From Monodelphis domestica (taxonomy: Eukaryota > Chordata > Mammalia > Didelphimorphia > Didelphidae), in assembly GCF_027887165.1 (NCBI RefSeq), contig NC_077232.1, positions 17,049,755 to 17,113,754 of the forward strand: a stretch of DNA of 64,000 bases. Direction: 5' to 3'. The notes under the pieces were generated by a model. That model saw only the letters and a list, made by a program, of their open reading frames with translations. It searched no databases and was not told the DNA's origin. How positions within the stretch are numbered: the stretch's first letter is position 1; every line of letters begins with the position of its first letter. Position numbers and translations under genes: made by a program. Below are positions 11,997-21,379 of this stretch, in pieces.

Positions 11997-12234
11997 TCTC
12001 AGAGAGAATTAATAGGAGAAAGAGGCTACAAATTGAATGCTTAGGAGTCCTAGACCAGTAATAATTGCTTGACCTCAATCTGCTTGACTTCCTGGGGGAA
12101 CAGAAGTGTCAATTGAGGCATCATTTTCGGTTTAAATTTTTAATGTACATACTTCTACTGATGACTCTCTCTCTCTCTTCACTCTCTCTGTCTCACTCTG
12201 TCTTTAATTGTATTGATCTCTCACGATTTTACAG

Positions 12235-12255
12235 AGAAGAATGTTGCAGAACGTG
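12235..12255 (+). CDS. Butyrophilin-like gene 1, heptad microexon
   Basis: A 21-nt exon between CGATTTTACAG and GTAAGTAAG. Phase 1 reads E-K-N-V-A-E-R, one residue from the exons at 4021 and 10649. It is the last of the 1.6-kb series. Downstream the spacing drops back to about 0.8 kb. Confidence 0.72.
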
Positions 12256-13042
12256 GTAAGTAAGACTTTCTCATTCATTTTTCTACACCATATATGTAAC
12301 TAGTGGTACTGTTTACATGGAGAATGCTGGGAAGTAAAATGATCAGATGTTCCCAAAATAAGGCTACCATACAGCATCCTTTCTTCATAGAGGGAGAATA
12401 TTATCTTTTTCATTTTCTGTTAGTGAGGGTTTTTTTTTTTTGTCAGAACATTGTTACTAAAGTAATAAAAGAAAGTAAAAATTTAAAAACTTGTAAATGT
12501 GAAGCAGTAAGAAATGAGTCATGAAGTGAAAGTTAGTATTACCTTAGAATTCTTTAGTTAAAAGTTGGAAATGCTCTCCTGGGAATCAATGGAGTTCAGT
12601 GACTTCATTTACAGATGAGACATTGGAGGCTCAGGGCTTTTGTCATTTTCCAAGTTCCAGAATGATGCTGCCTGTGAGAGCTGGCAAATATTTGTACATT
12701 ATTGCATTATGAGAAATCATAGAGATTATGGATCTCAATCCTCAAATTTAATGATGAAAACTCTGACAAAATGGTTTACCTCTCAGAGTGAAGTAACATA
12801 AGAAGCAGGCAACAAACAGAGTGTTAATGAGTTCTTGTCCAATAATCAATCATTGCTTGGTCACTATGAGCTTGAGTTCCTGGGGGAATAATAGAACTGT
12901 TCATTGTAACATCTTTTTTGTTTTAAATTGATAATGTCCATACATCTACTGATGAGTGCTCTCTCTCTCTCTCTCTCTGTCTCTGTCTCTCTCTCTGTCT
13001 TACTCTTGACTTTCATTGTGTTTATCTCTCACCAATTTACAG

Positions 13043-13060
13043 AGAAACTTTTAGAGAGTG
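13043..13060 (+). CDS. Butyrophilin-like gene 1, six-codon microexon
   Basis: An 18-nt exon between CCAATTTACAG and GTAAGTAAT. It lost exactly one codon compared with its neighbours (E-K-L-L-E-S in phase 1), so frame is kept but the seven-residue register would be shifted. Both splice sites are good. Confidence 0.65.
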
Positions 13061-13855
13061 GTAAGTAATAATTTCTCATTCATTTTTTACATTATATATA
13101 TTTATTTATATATATGTATATACATATAACTAGTGGTACTGTTTACATGGAAAATACTGGGAAGTAAAATGAACTGGTCTTACCCCAAATAAGGATACTG
13201 TTCAGCATCCTTACTTGGTAGAGGGAAAATATTATCTGTTTTATTTTCCCTTAAGTGTGTTGTTATTGTTGTTGTTGTTGTTTTGCCAAAGCATTGTCTC
13301 TCAAGAATCAGAAGAAAGGGAAAATTTATAAATTTGGGAAAGTGAAGCGGTAAGAAATGAGTCATGAAGTGGAAGTTATTATGACCTTAGAATTATCCGT
13401 TGAAAGGTGGAGGTGCCCTCCTTGTAATTCATGGATTCCGAAGACTTTATTTAGAGATGAGACATCAGAGTCTCAGAGATGTTGCCATTTTACAAATGCC
13501 AGAATGATGCTGAGTGTTTGAGCTGGCAAAGATTTGTACATTATTGGATTATGAATAATCCTAGAGATTATGTATTTCAATCCTCAAATTTTAAGGATGG
13601 TAACTGAGAAAATGATTTCTGTCTCAGAACACATTAATATGAGAAGCAGCTTAGAAATCGAGTGTTTTAAAGTCCTAGTCCAATCATCATTCCTTGACCT
13701 CAGTGAGTGTGAGTTTCTGGGGAAACAGAATTGTCAATTGAGGCATCATTGTTGTTTTAATTGTTAATGCATATATTCCTACTCTCTCCCCCTCTCTCTT
13801 CACTCTCTCTGTCTCACTCTAACTTTCATTGTGTTCATCTCTCACCAATTCACAG

Positions 13856-13876
13856 AGAAAGTTTCAGAGCAACATG
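13856..13876 (+). pseudogene. Heptad microexon with mutated donor
   Basis: Good acceptor (CCAATTCACAG) and an open 21-nt body (E-K-V-S-E-Q-H in phase 1), but the donor reads GAGAGTTAT where GTGAGTAAT is expected. The T to A change at the second intron base should kill it unless a downstream GT is used, for example GTTATG four bases on. Confidence 0.55.
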
Positions 13877-14550
13877 GAGAGTTATGTTTTCTCATACATT
13901 TTCCACTTTATATGTATTATTTATAAGGAGAATGCTGAGAAGTAAAATAATCAGGTGATCCCCAAAATAAGGCAACCATACAGCACCCGTAATTTGTTGA
14001 GGGAAGATAATTATCTCTTTTATTTTCCCTTTATAAGTGCTTTTTTGCCAAAATATTGTTTCTCAAGAAATAAAAAAGGGAAAATGTCAAATGTATTGAA
14101 AGTGAAGCAGTAAGAAATGAATCATGAAGTGGAAGTTATTATGATCTTAGAATTATCAGTTAAAAGTTGGAAATGCCCATCTTGGAATCCATGGAGTCCA
14201 AAGACTTAATTTTCAGATCAGCTATCAGAGGCTCAGAGAAATTGTCTTTTTCCAAATGCCAGATTGATTCTGAGTGTGAGAGCTTGCAATGATTTGTACG
14301 TTATACCATATTGAGAAATCTTAGAGATTATGTAGTACAATCATTTCATTTTACAGATGAAATCTCTGAGAAAATGGTTTCTTCAAGGTCGTAGAGTGAA
14401 TTCATCTGAGAAGCAGGTTACAAATCTCATTCTTATGAATCTTTGCACAGTAACCATTACTTGACATCAACAAGCTTGAAGACTTGTTGAAAATGTCACA
14501 TGAGGCATTCTCCAAGTTCTAAATTGATATAGTAAATAGCTCAGTTGATG

Positions 14551-14700
<150 letters not shown>

Positions 14701-14744
14701 GTCTCTCTCCCTCCCATCCTGTTTCTCTCTCACCATTTTTACAG

Positions 14745-14765
14745 AGCCTCTTCAGGGTAAAATTG
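14745..14765 (+). CDS. Butyrophilin-like gene 1, divergent heptad microexon, weak donor
   Basis: A 21-nt block after ACCATTTTTACAG. The donor is GTGATTAAT, weaker than elsewhere. Phase 1 reads E-P-L-Q-G-K-I, which departs from the E-x-x-x-x-E-R pattern. An alternative donor GTAAAA inside the block would give an 11-nt exon and break the frame. It could be functional or decaying. Confidence 0.45.
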
Positions 14766-14936
14766 GTGATTAATATTTTCTTATTTATTTTCTATACATA
14801 TGTATCTAGTGATACTGCTTACAACTGAAGAATGCTGGGGACTAAAATGATCAGGTGTTCCCCAAATTAATGCAGCCATACAATTTCCCTAATGTGTAGA
14901 GGGGAGATATTATGTTTTATTTTCCCTCAAGAAGTG

Positions 14937-15634
14937 TGAGAGGGCAGTATTTGGGATGGGATAGGAAGGATATTTTAGGCCAGTAACAAGCCCTCCACAG
15001 TGGGTGGAAGGGCCAAATAGTCAGCCTAGACCAGATAGAGCCTGTTCTGGGACCAGTACACAGATAACAAAACACAGTAACTGGGAGGGTATTTTATTAA
15101 ATAAGGGAAAGATTGAGAGGGTCAAGGGAAATCCTTTCACTGGGATTACTAACTAAAGTAACACACAATCTAATGCCTTTGCATGAAGGATCTTCTTAGA
15201 GTTAAGTTCCTACACTTTCTCCCTGATATGCAAAGCTGCTAACCCAGTCACTATACCCACATTCTGCCCTAACTCTCTTGGTGTTATGGGAGATACTGGC
15301 AAATACCAGATCAGGCAGAGATCCAGGGGAAGATCCTAAACCCAGATGGCCTTGGACCTCAGCTTATAGCTAGCTGTAGATGATACAGGATAGAGACAGC
15401 TTCCTCAGGTCCCTTTCAGGACACAAAGCACAAAACCAGCAACACAGGACTGGGTCAAACTCCCAGAACTTGGCATCCACACACTCCAGGATCAAATCCA
15501 GAGTGAGACTGCCCAACTGTCCTTAAGGTTTTTTTTTCAGATTAACCCCACTTTTCAAGATTCCAGAATTCTCTCTTTTGCTAGTCTCATGCCACTGTGT
15601 TCTGCAAACCTAAAATCATCTTTTCCTAATAACA
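14937..15634 (-). mobile_element. Solo LTR of an endogenous retrovirus
   Basis: A 698-bp insertion in a unit spacer, beginning TGAGAGGG and ending AATAACA, with TG...CA ends and an exact 6-bp target duplication GAAGTG at 14931-14936 and 15635-15640. Removing the element restores the AAGAAGTGTGTTTGCCAAA-type sequence of neighbouring units. Orientation is inferred from TTTATT on + (a reversed AATAAA) near 15,091. No internal retroviral sequence remains, so it arose by LTR-LTR recombination. Confidence 0.85.
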
Positions 15635-16064
15635 GAAGTGAGTTTGTGTTGCCAAAGTGGTTTCTTAAGAAATAAAACAAAGGATACTTAAAAAATGCCA
15701 TAAAATGGGAAGATGTAAGAAACGATTCATGAAGAGGGAATTCATATTACCTTAGAATGATCAGTTGAAAGTTGGAATTGCCTTCCTTGGAAGTCATGGA
15801 GTCCAAAGGTTTCATTTACAGATGAGAAAAGAGGATCACAGATATAGTAAATATCAGAAGGAGACTGAGTGTGAGACACGGTATAGATTTGGACATTAGT
15901 AGATTGTGAAAAATGTTAGAGATTATGTAGCATGAGTATCTCATTTTGCAGATCAAAACTATGACAAAATGATTTTCTCAAAGGCCATTAATAGACATAG
16001 TATGAGAAGCAGTATACAAATCTAGTTCTTCTGGGTCCTGGTCCAGTAATCATCCCTTGACATC

Positions 16065-16157
16065 TGCAGTGAACCTTTCATGACTTCATGGAATGGAGTT
16101 CCTCTTCCCAGGTGTGTGTGACCTACCATTCCATGAAGTCATGAAAGGTTCACTGCA
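16065..16157. mobile_element. 93-bp foldback element with perfect 32-bp inverted repeats
   Basis: The left arm 16065-16096 is the exact reverse complement of the right arm 16126-16157, and the loop is 29 nt. It is flanked by GACATC on both sides (16059-16064 and 16158-16163). The empty site CTTGACATCAAC is present in other units (e.g. around 61,105), so this is a clean insertion with a 6-bp duplication. It looks like a small MITE. The RNA from either strand would form a 32-bp perfect hairpin. Confidence 0.85.
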
Positions 16158-16310
16158 GACATCAACCAGCTTGAATACTTGGGGCAACAGAAGTGTCAAC
16201 GAAGAGCTTCTAAATGTTCTATATTGTCAATGCAAATAAATCTATTGATGAGTTATACCTTCTCTTTCTTTTTCCTCTTTCATGATGTTTTCCTTCTCAC
16301 TATTTTACAG

Positions 16311-16331
16311 AGAATCTTAAGGCTGAGAACA
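16311..16331 (+). CDS. Butyrophilin-like gene 1, heptad microexon
   Basis: A 21-nt exon between ACTATTTTACAG and GTGAGTAAA. Phase 1 reads E-N-L-K-A-E-N and passes on A rather than G to the next exon. Phase 2 is closed by TAA. It is the last microexon in gene 1 with both splice sites intact, 154 nt downstream of the foldback element. Its counterparts in gene 2 are probably 58,334 and 59,114 (xx-L-K-xx). Confidence 0.68.
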
Positions 16332-17010
16332 GTGAGTAAAATTTTCTTAACCATTTTCTATATATCTGTATGTAGTGATGCTGCATACCGCTGGAGAAGC
16401 TGGGAATCAAAACTGATCATGAGTTCTTCAAAGTAATACACACATTTAGGCACCCTAATTTGTATGGGGGAGACATTTTCCTTTTAGATTTTCCCTTATA
16501 TGTGTGGTTTTATTTGCCAGAACCCAGTTTCTTAAGAAATAAATGAAAGGATGTTTGGAAAAGCCCAGAGAAAGTGAAGCATTAAGAAATAAGTCACTAA
16601 GTGGAAATTAGTGATAACTTAGACTGATCAGTTGAAAATTGGAAGCCTCCTTAGAAGCCATTGAGTCCAAGAGTTTCAAAAAGAGATGAGAAATTAGAGT
16701 CTCAGACATATTTTAGTTATGTAAATACTAGTATGATACTGAATGTGAGAGCTGCCATAGATGTGCGCATTATTGGATTGTGAGAAACCTTACGGATTAT
16801 GTAGTAAAAGCCTCTAATTATATAGATGAGAAAACTGGGGAAATGATTTCCTTAAGGTCATACAGAGAATTAGTATGAGAATCAGTTCTCTAATGTAGAT
16901 CTTTAGACTCCTAGTCCAGTGTTCATTCCATGACATCAACAAGGTAGAAAACTTGATAGAAGAGACATGTGCTCTTTCTCCCATTTCTTTCTCATGCTAT
17001 TTCCCCCTCT

Positions 17011-17028
17011 AATTTGAAAATTCATCTG
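17011..17028 (+). pseudogene. Dead heptad microexon relic
   Basis: Aligns with the 18-nt exon at 55,651 (AATTTGAAAATTCATCTG before GTAATT). The acceptor is CCCCTCT with no AG. Confidence 0.4.
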
Positions 17029-17678
17029 GTAATTAGTTTCTTTTTCACTTTCCCAATGTATATATATTGTGATTCTATATATCACTGAATAATACTGAGA
17101 ACTCAGTTGATTGAGAGTCCCTCAAACCAATAAACTAATCTAGTTCTCCATATCTATACAGGGGAGAGATTAGCAGGGTTAATTTTTCCTGTGAAAGGTT
17201 TTGCCAAGAGAATATTTCTTAAATCAGAAATTGAAAACAATTATTAAAATTTGAAAAATTAAATGAAGGGAATGAAGTAAGCAATGAGGCATTTAGTGGA
17301 AATAGATTTTACATTAGAATTACTTTTTGAACAGTCAAACATCCTATGAGGCCATGCAGTGCAATGCTTTCATTTTATAGATCAGAAAATAGTAGCTCAG
17401 AGATGTTGTCCTGTTTTAAATGTCACAAAGGTACTGAATGTTGAGTTGGGATAGATGCATCTACTGTTAGACTGTGAAGAACCTTAAAGATTTTTTCATT
17501 GCACAATCTCATTGGATGAATAAAGAATGTGAGAAAATCTAGTCCTTTTCCTGTTAGTCCTGTGGTCATTCTTTGAGATCAGCAAGTCTGAACACTTGAT
17601 AGAAGAGAAGTTTCAAATGAAGCATCCATTTCACTGTCTCATTCCCCTTGTATCTCTCTGTGTTACCCATTTTCCATG

Positions 17679-17699
17679 CTATCTTAAGGATAATTGGGA
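17679..17699 (+). pseudogene. Dead heptad microexon relic
   Basis: TATCTTAAGGATAATTGGG matches the body of the exon at 16311 but lacks an AG acceptor (TTTCCATG) and a GT donor (GAGAGTAAC). Confidence 0.4.
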
Positions 17700-18540
17700 G
17701 AGTAACATTTTCTTGTTAATTATGTGTGTATACATATATAGTGATACCAAAACCAACTGTATAATATTGGGAATTAAGTATGCCAGGAGCTCCCCATATC
17801 AATGTGTCCATCCAGGCCACTGAATTTGTTCAGGGCAGATATTACCAGTTTGGATTTTTCATGAGAGGTTTGCTTTTATTTGCCAAAACACTCTCTCTTA
17901 AGAAATAAAACAAAGGAATTATGGGAAAGTATAGTTGAAAGAGAATGGTAAGAAATTAGTCATCAAGAATTTAGAATTACCTTCTGATAGTTGGAAGTGC
18001 CACACTTGGAAGCCATGGAGCCCAAAGAATTCATTTTCATATTGAAAAAATTAAGACTAAAAGATATTGCCATTTTCTAAATTCCAGAAGATGCTGAGAA
18101 TATGGGCTGGAATACATTTGTACTCATTTACTTTTGGAAATCTTAGAGATTTTGTAGCACAAGTCTCTAATTTAACACATGAAAATTCTAAGTAAATAGT
18201 TTCCTATATATAAAGGAAGCAGCATCTGAGTAACAAAATGACTGGCACCTAAGAAAAGAATGGATCAGTTTAACCCTTTTCTCTTTGTCCTATTACATTG
18301 AAAGTTTATAGTTTATTTCCTAATCTAGATTATATAATTTATGAACTATGTAACTTTGAGTTAATCAGATTTCCCAAAGGTCAAGAAAGAGGTGGCTGGC
18401 CTTTATGATCTTCTGTGTCACTTTCAACTCTAATTCCTAAGGAATTTGGAGGATGCTGGGATTGAGGGTCATAGAGGGATGGATGTGTAAACAGGGCACA
18501 AGTAATTATTGTCTAATTTCTTCTCTTCCTTTCATTTCAG

Positions 18541-18570
18541 ATTGAACTGAGATGGCCTTGAAACCCAGAG
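18541..18570 (+). pseudogene. 30-nt pre-SPRY exon, frame-damaged
   Basis: A well-formed acceptor (CTTTCATTTCAG) and donor (GTAATAAA) enclose 30 nt. Read from its first base, codons 2-5 give E-L-R-W, the signature just before the B30.2 domain in butyrophilins. However, every one of the three phases contains a stop (TGA). The most likely reading is a one-base gain near the start plus a later change, breaking the link from heptads to SPRY. It supports gene 1 being a pseudogene, or one using an alternative end. Confidence 0.5.
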
Positions 18571-18844
18571 GTAATAAATATTCAGTTTTCTATAAATTCT
18601 GTGGGAAGCAGAGGATATATCTAAATTAGCTCAGAGATTGTAGTGAATTCTAGTCACCAGGAGTCCAGTTAGGAGATAGTGAAAAAAAGCTCAGGACTTC
18701 TTAGTTAGATTGAGAGGGGTAGAGTCCAGGATCAGGTAGAAGATAGTCTTACTTCTTATGGCCTTATAGGCCTATAACTGGATAATTGAAAGCAAGGATA
18801 GAAGAAAGGAATAAAAGTGGAAGAAATGGATAGAAAGAAAGAAG

Positions 18845-20060
18845 GAAAAAACATTTATTGAGTATTAATGATGGTCAAGGCATTGTGTTGATGATAGTGA
18901 TAGAAGAAAGAGGCAAAGATAGACTCTGCCTTCAAGGAGTTCAAAGTATAATGGGGGTATTAACATAAAAACAAGTAAGTACAATCAAAATCTAGATGAG
19001 ATCAATTAGGAGATGTTGCATAAGGAACATATTAAAAATAAGGGGCCTAAGAAAAACATCTTGCACAATATGGACTTTATCTAACCCCTCAAGGAAGTCA
19101 AGGAAGCTAGGAAATAGTAACGAGAAGGAGGACATTCCAGGGATGGAAGGCACTTGTGGAATAACTCAGAATTAGATGATGAAGTGTCTTGTTTAAGGAC
19201 AGAAAAGAGGCCAGTGTCAATCGATTTTAGAATGCATGGGAGTAACTATGGAAAGGTAGAAAGGGGTAGGTTTTGGAGGGCTTTGAAAGCCAACCAAAGG
19301 ATTTTTATATTTGATTCTGGAAACAATAGAGAGTCAAAAGATTTTATTAAATAGGAAATGGAGATAATATGGGCAGGCCTGTGTTTTAGGAAGATAATTC
19401 TGTTGCCTGTGTTGAAAATGGATTAGAGCAGATAAAGGCTTGAATCAGGAGGTCAACCAGTGAGCTTTTGTAGTAGCTCCAGGGAGAGGTGACAAGGGCC
19501 TCCAGCAGGATGGTTGTAGTACCAGAATAGAGAAGGGGGTTTAAACCACAGATCCTGCAAATGGAGAATTCATAGAATTTGGCAGTTATTTGGAGACCGT
19601 TTGTGGGGGGGAAGGTAGGGGGAATGAATACTGCAGGTTAGAACCTTTGTTGCAATGCAGGGTGACTGGAAATATGCTGCTACCTTCTACAATGATAGAG
19701 AAACTAGGAAGAGGCCAAGCTTTTTGGGAAAGATGGTTACAGTTTTGGACAGGGTGAGTTTAAGATGTCTATGGAACATCTAATTCAAGAGGTCTAAAAG
19801 GTCATTGGAGATGTATAAATGGAGGTAGGAGGAGAGATGAGGAATGGACATATAAATCTGAGAATTATCTTCATAAAGATGATTATAAACCATAGAGCAG
19901 ATGAAGACTATGTGGGTGAAATAGTACCAACATAGGAGAGAAGAAGGCACAAGAGAGAATTATAGCATCCCCACAATTACTGGGTGGGACATAGGTGGAG
20001 ATCCAGCTTAGGAGACAGAGTAGATTTTAGATGGGAGGAGGTATGAAAAGAGGAAAAAGA
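18845..20060 (+). repeat. Long ancient interspersed repeat, family not assigned
   Basis: Contains CATTTATTGAGTATTAATG, CTTCAAGGAGTTCAAAG, GGCCAGTGTCAATCGATTTTAG, TTTTGGAGGGCTTTGAAAG, GGACAGGGTGAGTTTAAGATGTC and ATTATCTTCATAAAGATG, a block order I recognise as a common mammalian/marsupial interspersed repeat. A second partial copy lies at 53,925-54,185 and matches 19,020-19,265. The frame at 19,154-19,354 belongs to this repeat. Confidence 0.7.
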
Positions 20061-20085
20061 GAGATGAGGAAACTCATGAAAATAA

Positions 20086-20155
20086 TGCTGCTGCTGCTAA
20101 TTATGATGGTGGTGGTGGTGGTGGTAGCAGCAGCAGTAAGAGCAGCAGCAGTTCT
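20086..20155 (+). repeat. Trinucleotide repeats (GCT, GGT, GCA)
   Basis: CTGCTGCTGCT, then six GGT units, then AGCAGCAGCAG twice. A short compound microsatellite in the intron before the SPRY exon. Confidence 0.9.
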
Positions 20156-20277
20156 CATGTTAGAATTTATATCTATTTATATTTTATAAAATGTTTCAAA
20201 AATATTGGCTCAATTCTCCCCAAAACCCTGGGATTAGCTATTATAATTGTTACTTATATGCAAAGAAATTGAAGTAG

Positions 20278-20466
20278 ATAAAGGCTATATGATTTTTCCC
20301 AAGTCACAGATAGTGAATGGCTGACATGTAGAACAGAAGTCTGAAGCATCAATGAAAGTGTAGTTGAAATTAAGAAGCATGGATATGGCTCCTGTTTAAA
20401 CTTCTGGACTGACATTGTGCATTTCTTGGTAGTAGCCTTAACTCATGACATAGGTTCACCTAATCT
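20278..20466 (+). repeat. Direct repeat flanking the SPRY exon, copy 1
   Basis: About 189 bp, from AAAGGCTATATGATTTTTCCC to CACCTAATCT, repeated at 21,189-21,378 with about six differences. Confidence 0.92.
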
Positions 20467-20519
20467 TTTCTTTTTCCTTTAAAAAATGACAAAAATATGT
20501 CATTTCCTATTCTTGGCAG

Positions 20520-20894
20520 CACAAGTATGGAGTGAACATGGATGTCCTGACTTATGTGCTGGTCATGAAGAAATTCAATTCAGGAAAGTACTGCTGGGAG
20601 GTGAATGTGGAAGGAAAGATGGAGTGGGCCCTGGGGCTCTATAAGGACTCAATATGCAATGAGGAAGAAGCAGACTTCACACCAGAAACTGGATTCTTGA
20701 GTATTTGTCTTGTTAATAGTGACACTTACCGGGCTCTCTGCAGACCCTGGATCCAACTCCAGATGGTAGTGGTCCCCAAGACTATGGGGATTTTCTTGGA
20801 CTATGAAACAGGCACAATCTCCTTCTACAATGCTACTGAATCAACTCACATTCATACTTTTCATGACACCTTCAAGGAAGATGTGAGGCCTTAA
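20520..20894 (+). CDS. Butyrophilin-like gene 1, truncated SPRY (B30.2) exon
   Basis: The open frame reads through the SPRY core: F-N-S-G-K-Y-C-W-E-V, then W-A-L-G-L-Y, the P-x-x-G-F block and F-L-D-Y-E-x-G-x-I-S-F-Y-N, then H-I-H-T-F. SPRY/B30.2 is the cytosolic domain of butyrophilins and TRIMs; in BTN3A1 it binds phosphoantigens. Two defects stand out. The PRY half (about 50 residues) is missing, since the frame opens only shortly before the VLV-MKKF segment after a possible acceptor TTCTTGGCAG. A TAA after D-V-R-P cuts off about 25 further in-frame codons, which still look like SPRY (P-D-L-F-F-S-G-E-N-Q-N-S-V-L-H-I). The second Trp of the usual W-W-E-V is Cys. Probably a pseudogene exon or a short isoform. 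Confidence 0.75.
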   Translation, partial: HKYGVNMDVLTYVLVMKKFNSGKYCWEVNVEGKMEWALGLYKDSICNEEEADFTPETGFLSICLVNSDTYRALCRPWIQLQMVVVPKTMGIFLDYETGTISFYNATESTHIHTFHDTFKEDVRP

Positions 20895-21041
20895 AGCTAC
20901 CCTGACTTGTTCTTTAGCGGGGAAAATCAGAATTCTGTGCTCCACATAAAAAGGGTCTCTGAGAGAAAATGTTATATTTAAAACTAATATACATCTGCCA
21001 TTTATTATTTTTCATAAAGTTTATTAATAATCATTTGAGAT

Positions 21042-21047
21042 AATAAA
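21042..21047 (+). promoter_or_regulatory. Possible polyadenylation signal of gene 1
   Basis: AATAAA 145 nt after the SPRY stop codon, in an AT-rich stretch before the downstream direct repeat. Position fits a terminal exon, but no GT-rich element is obvious. Confidence 0.4.
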
Positions 21048-21188
21048 GGTATATAAGCATAGATTTAAAGTCTCTTCCTTACTCTAAGTTCTGACCACAT
21101 GTATCCATCCTGCAAAAATCTCCCTCTCTCCCTCACCTCTCTGCTCCAGCCAGCTGTCTGTGGCAAAAAGACCCAGGTGAACTCTGCT

Positions 21189-21378
21189 CATAAAGGCTAT
21201 ATGATTTTTCCCAAGTCACAGATAGTGAATGGCCGACATGTAGAACAGAAGTCTGAAGCATCACTGAAAGTGTAGTTGAAATTAAGGAGCATGGATATGG
21301 CTCCTGTTTAAACTTCTGGACTGACATTGTGCATTTCTTGGCAGTAGCCTTAACTCATGACATAGATTCACCTAATCT
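21189..21378 (+). repeat. Direct repeat flanking the SPRY exon, copy 2
   Basis: About 97% identical by eye to 20,278-20,466. The homology stops just where the SPRY exon follows in copy 1 (CACCTAATCT then different sequence). Confidence 0.92.
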
Positions 21379-21379
21379 G

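Larger units (their letters stand above)
5812..12255 (+). repeat. Tandem array of four ~1.6-kb units, each with one microexon
   Basis: Exon starts at 5791, 7440, 9061, 10649 and 12235 are 1649, 1621, 1588 and 1586 nt apart. Each unit is the 0.8-kb unit of the flanks plus an internal module of about 0.8 kb that the flanking units lack. Similarity is highest between the first two units (their frames at 6075 and 7724 differ at very few residues). The third and fourth resemble each other more closely than the first two. This indicates stepwise unequal crossing-over. Confidence 0.9.

Noticed and set aside
16065..16157. The inverted repeat as a transcription terminator or protein-binding operator
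   Set aside because: Eukaryotic intron context, and exact target duplications show it is an inserted element.
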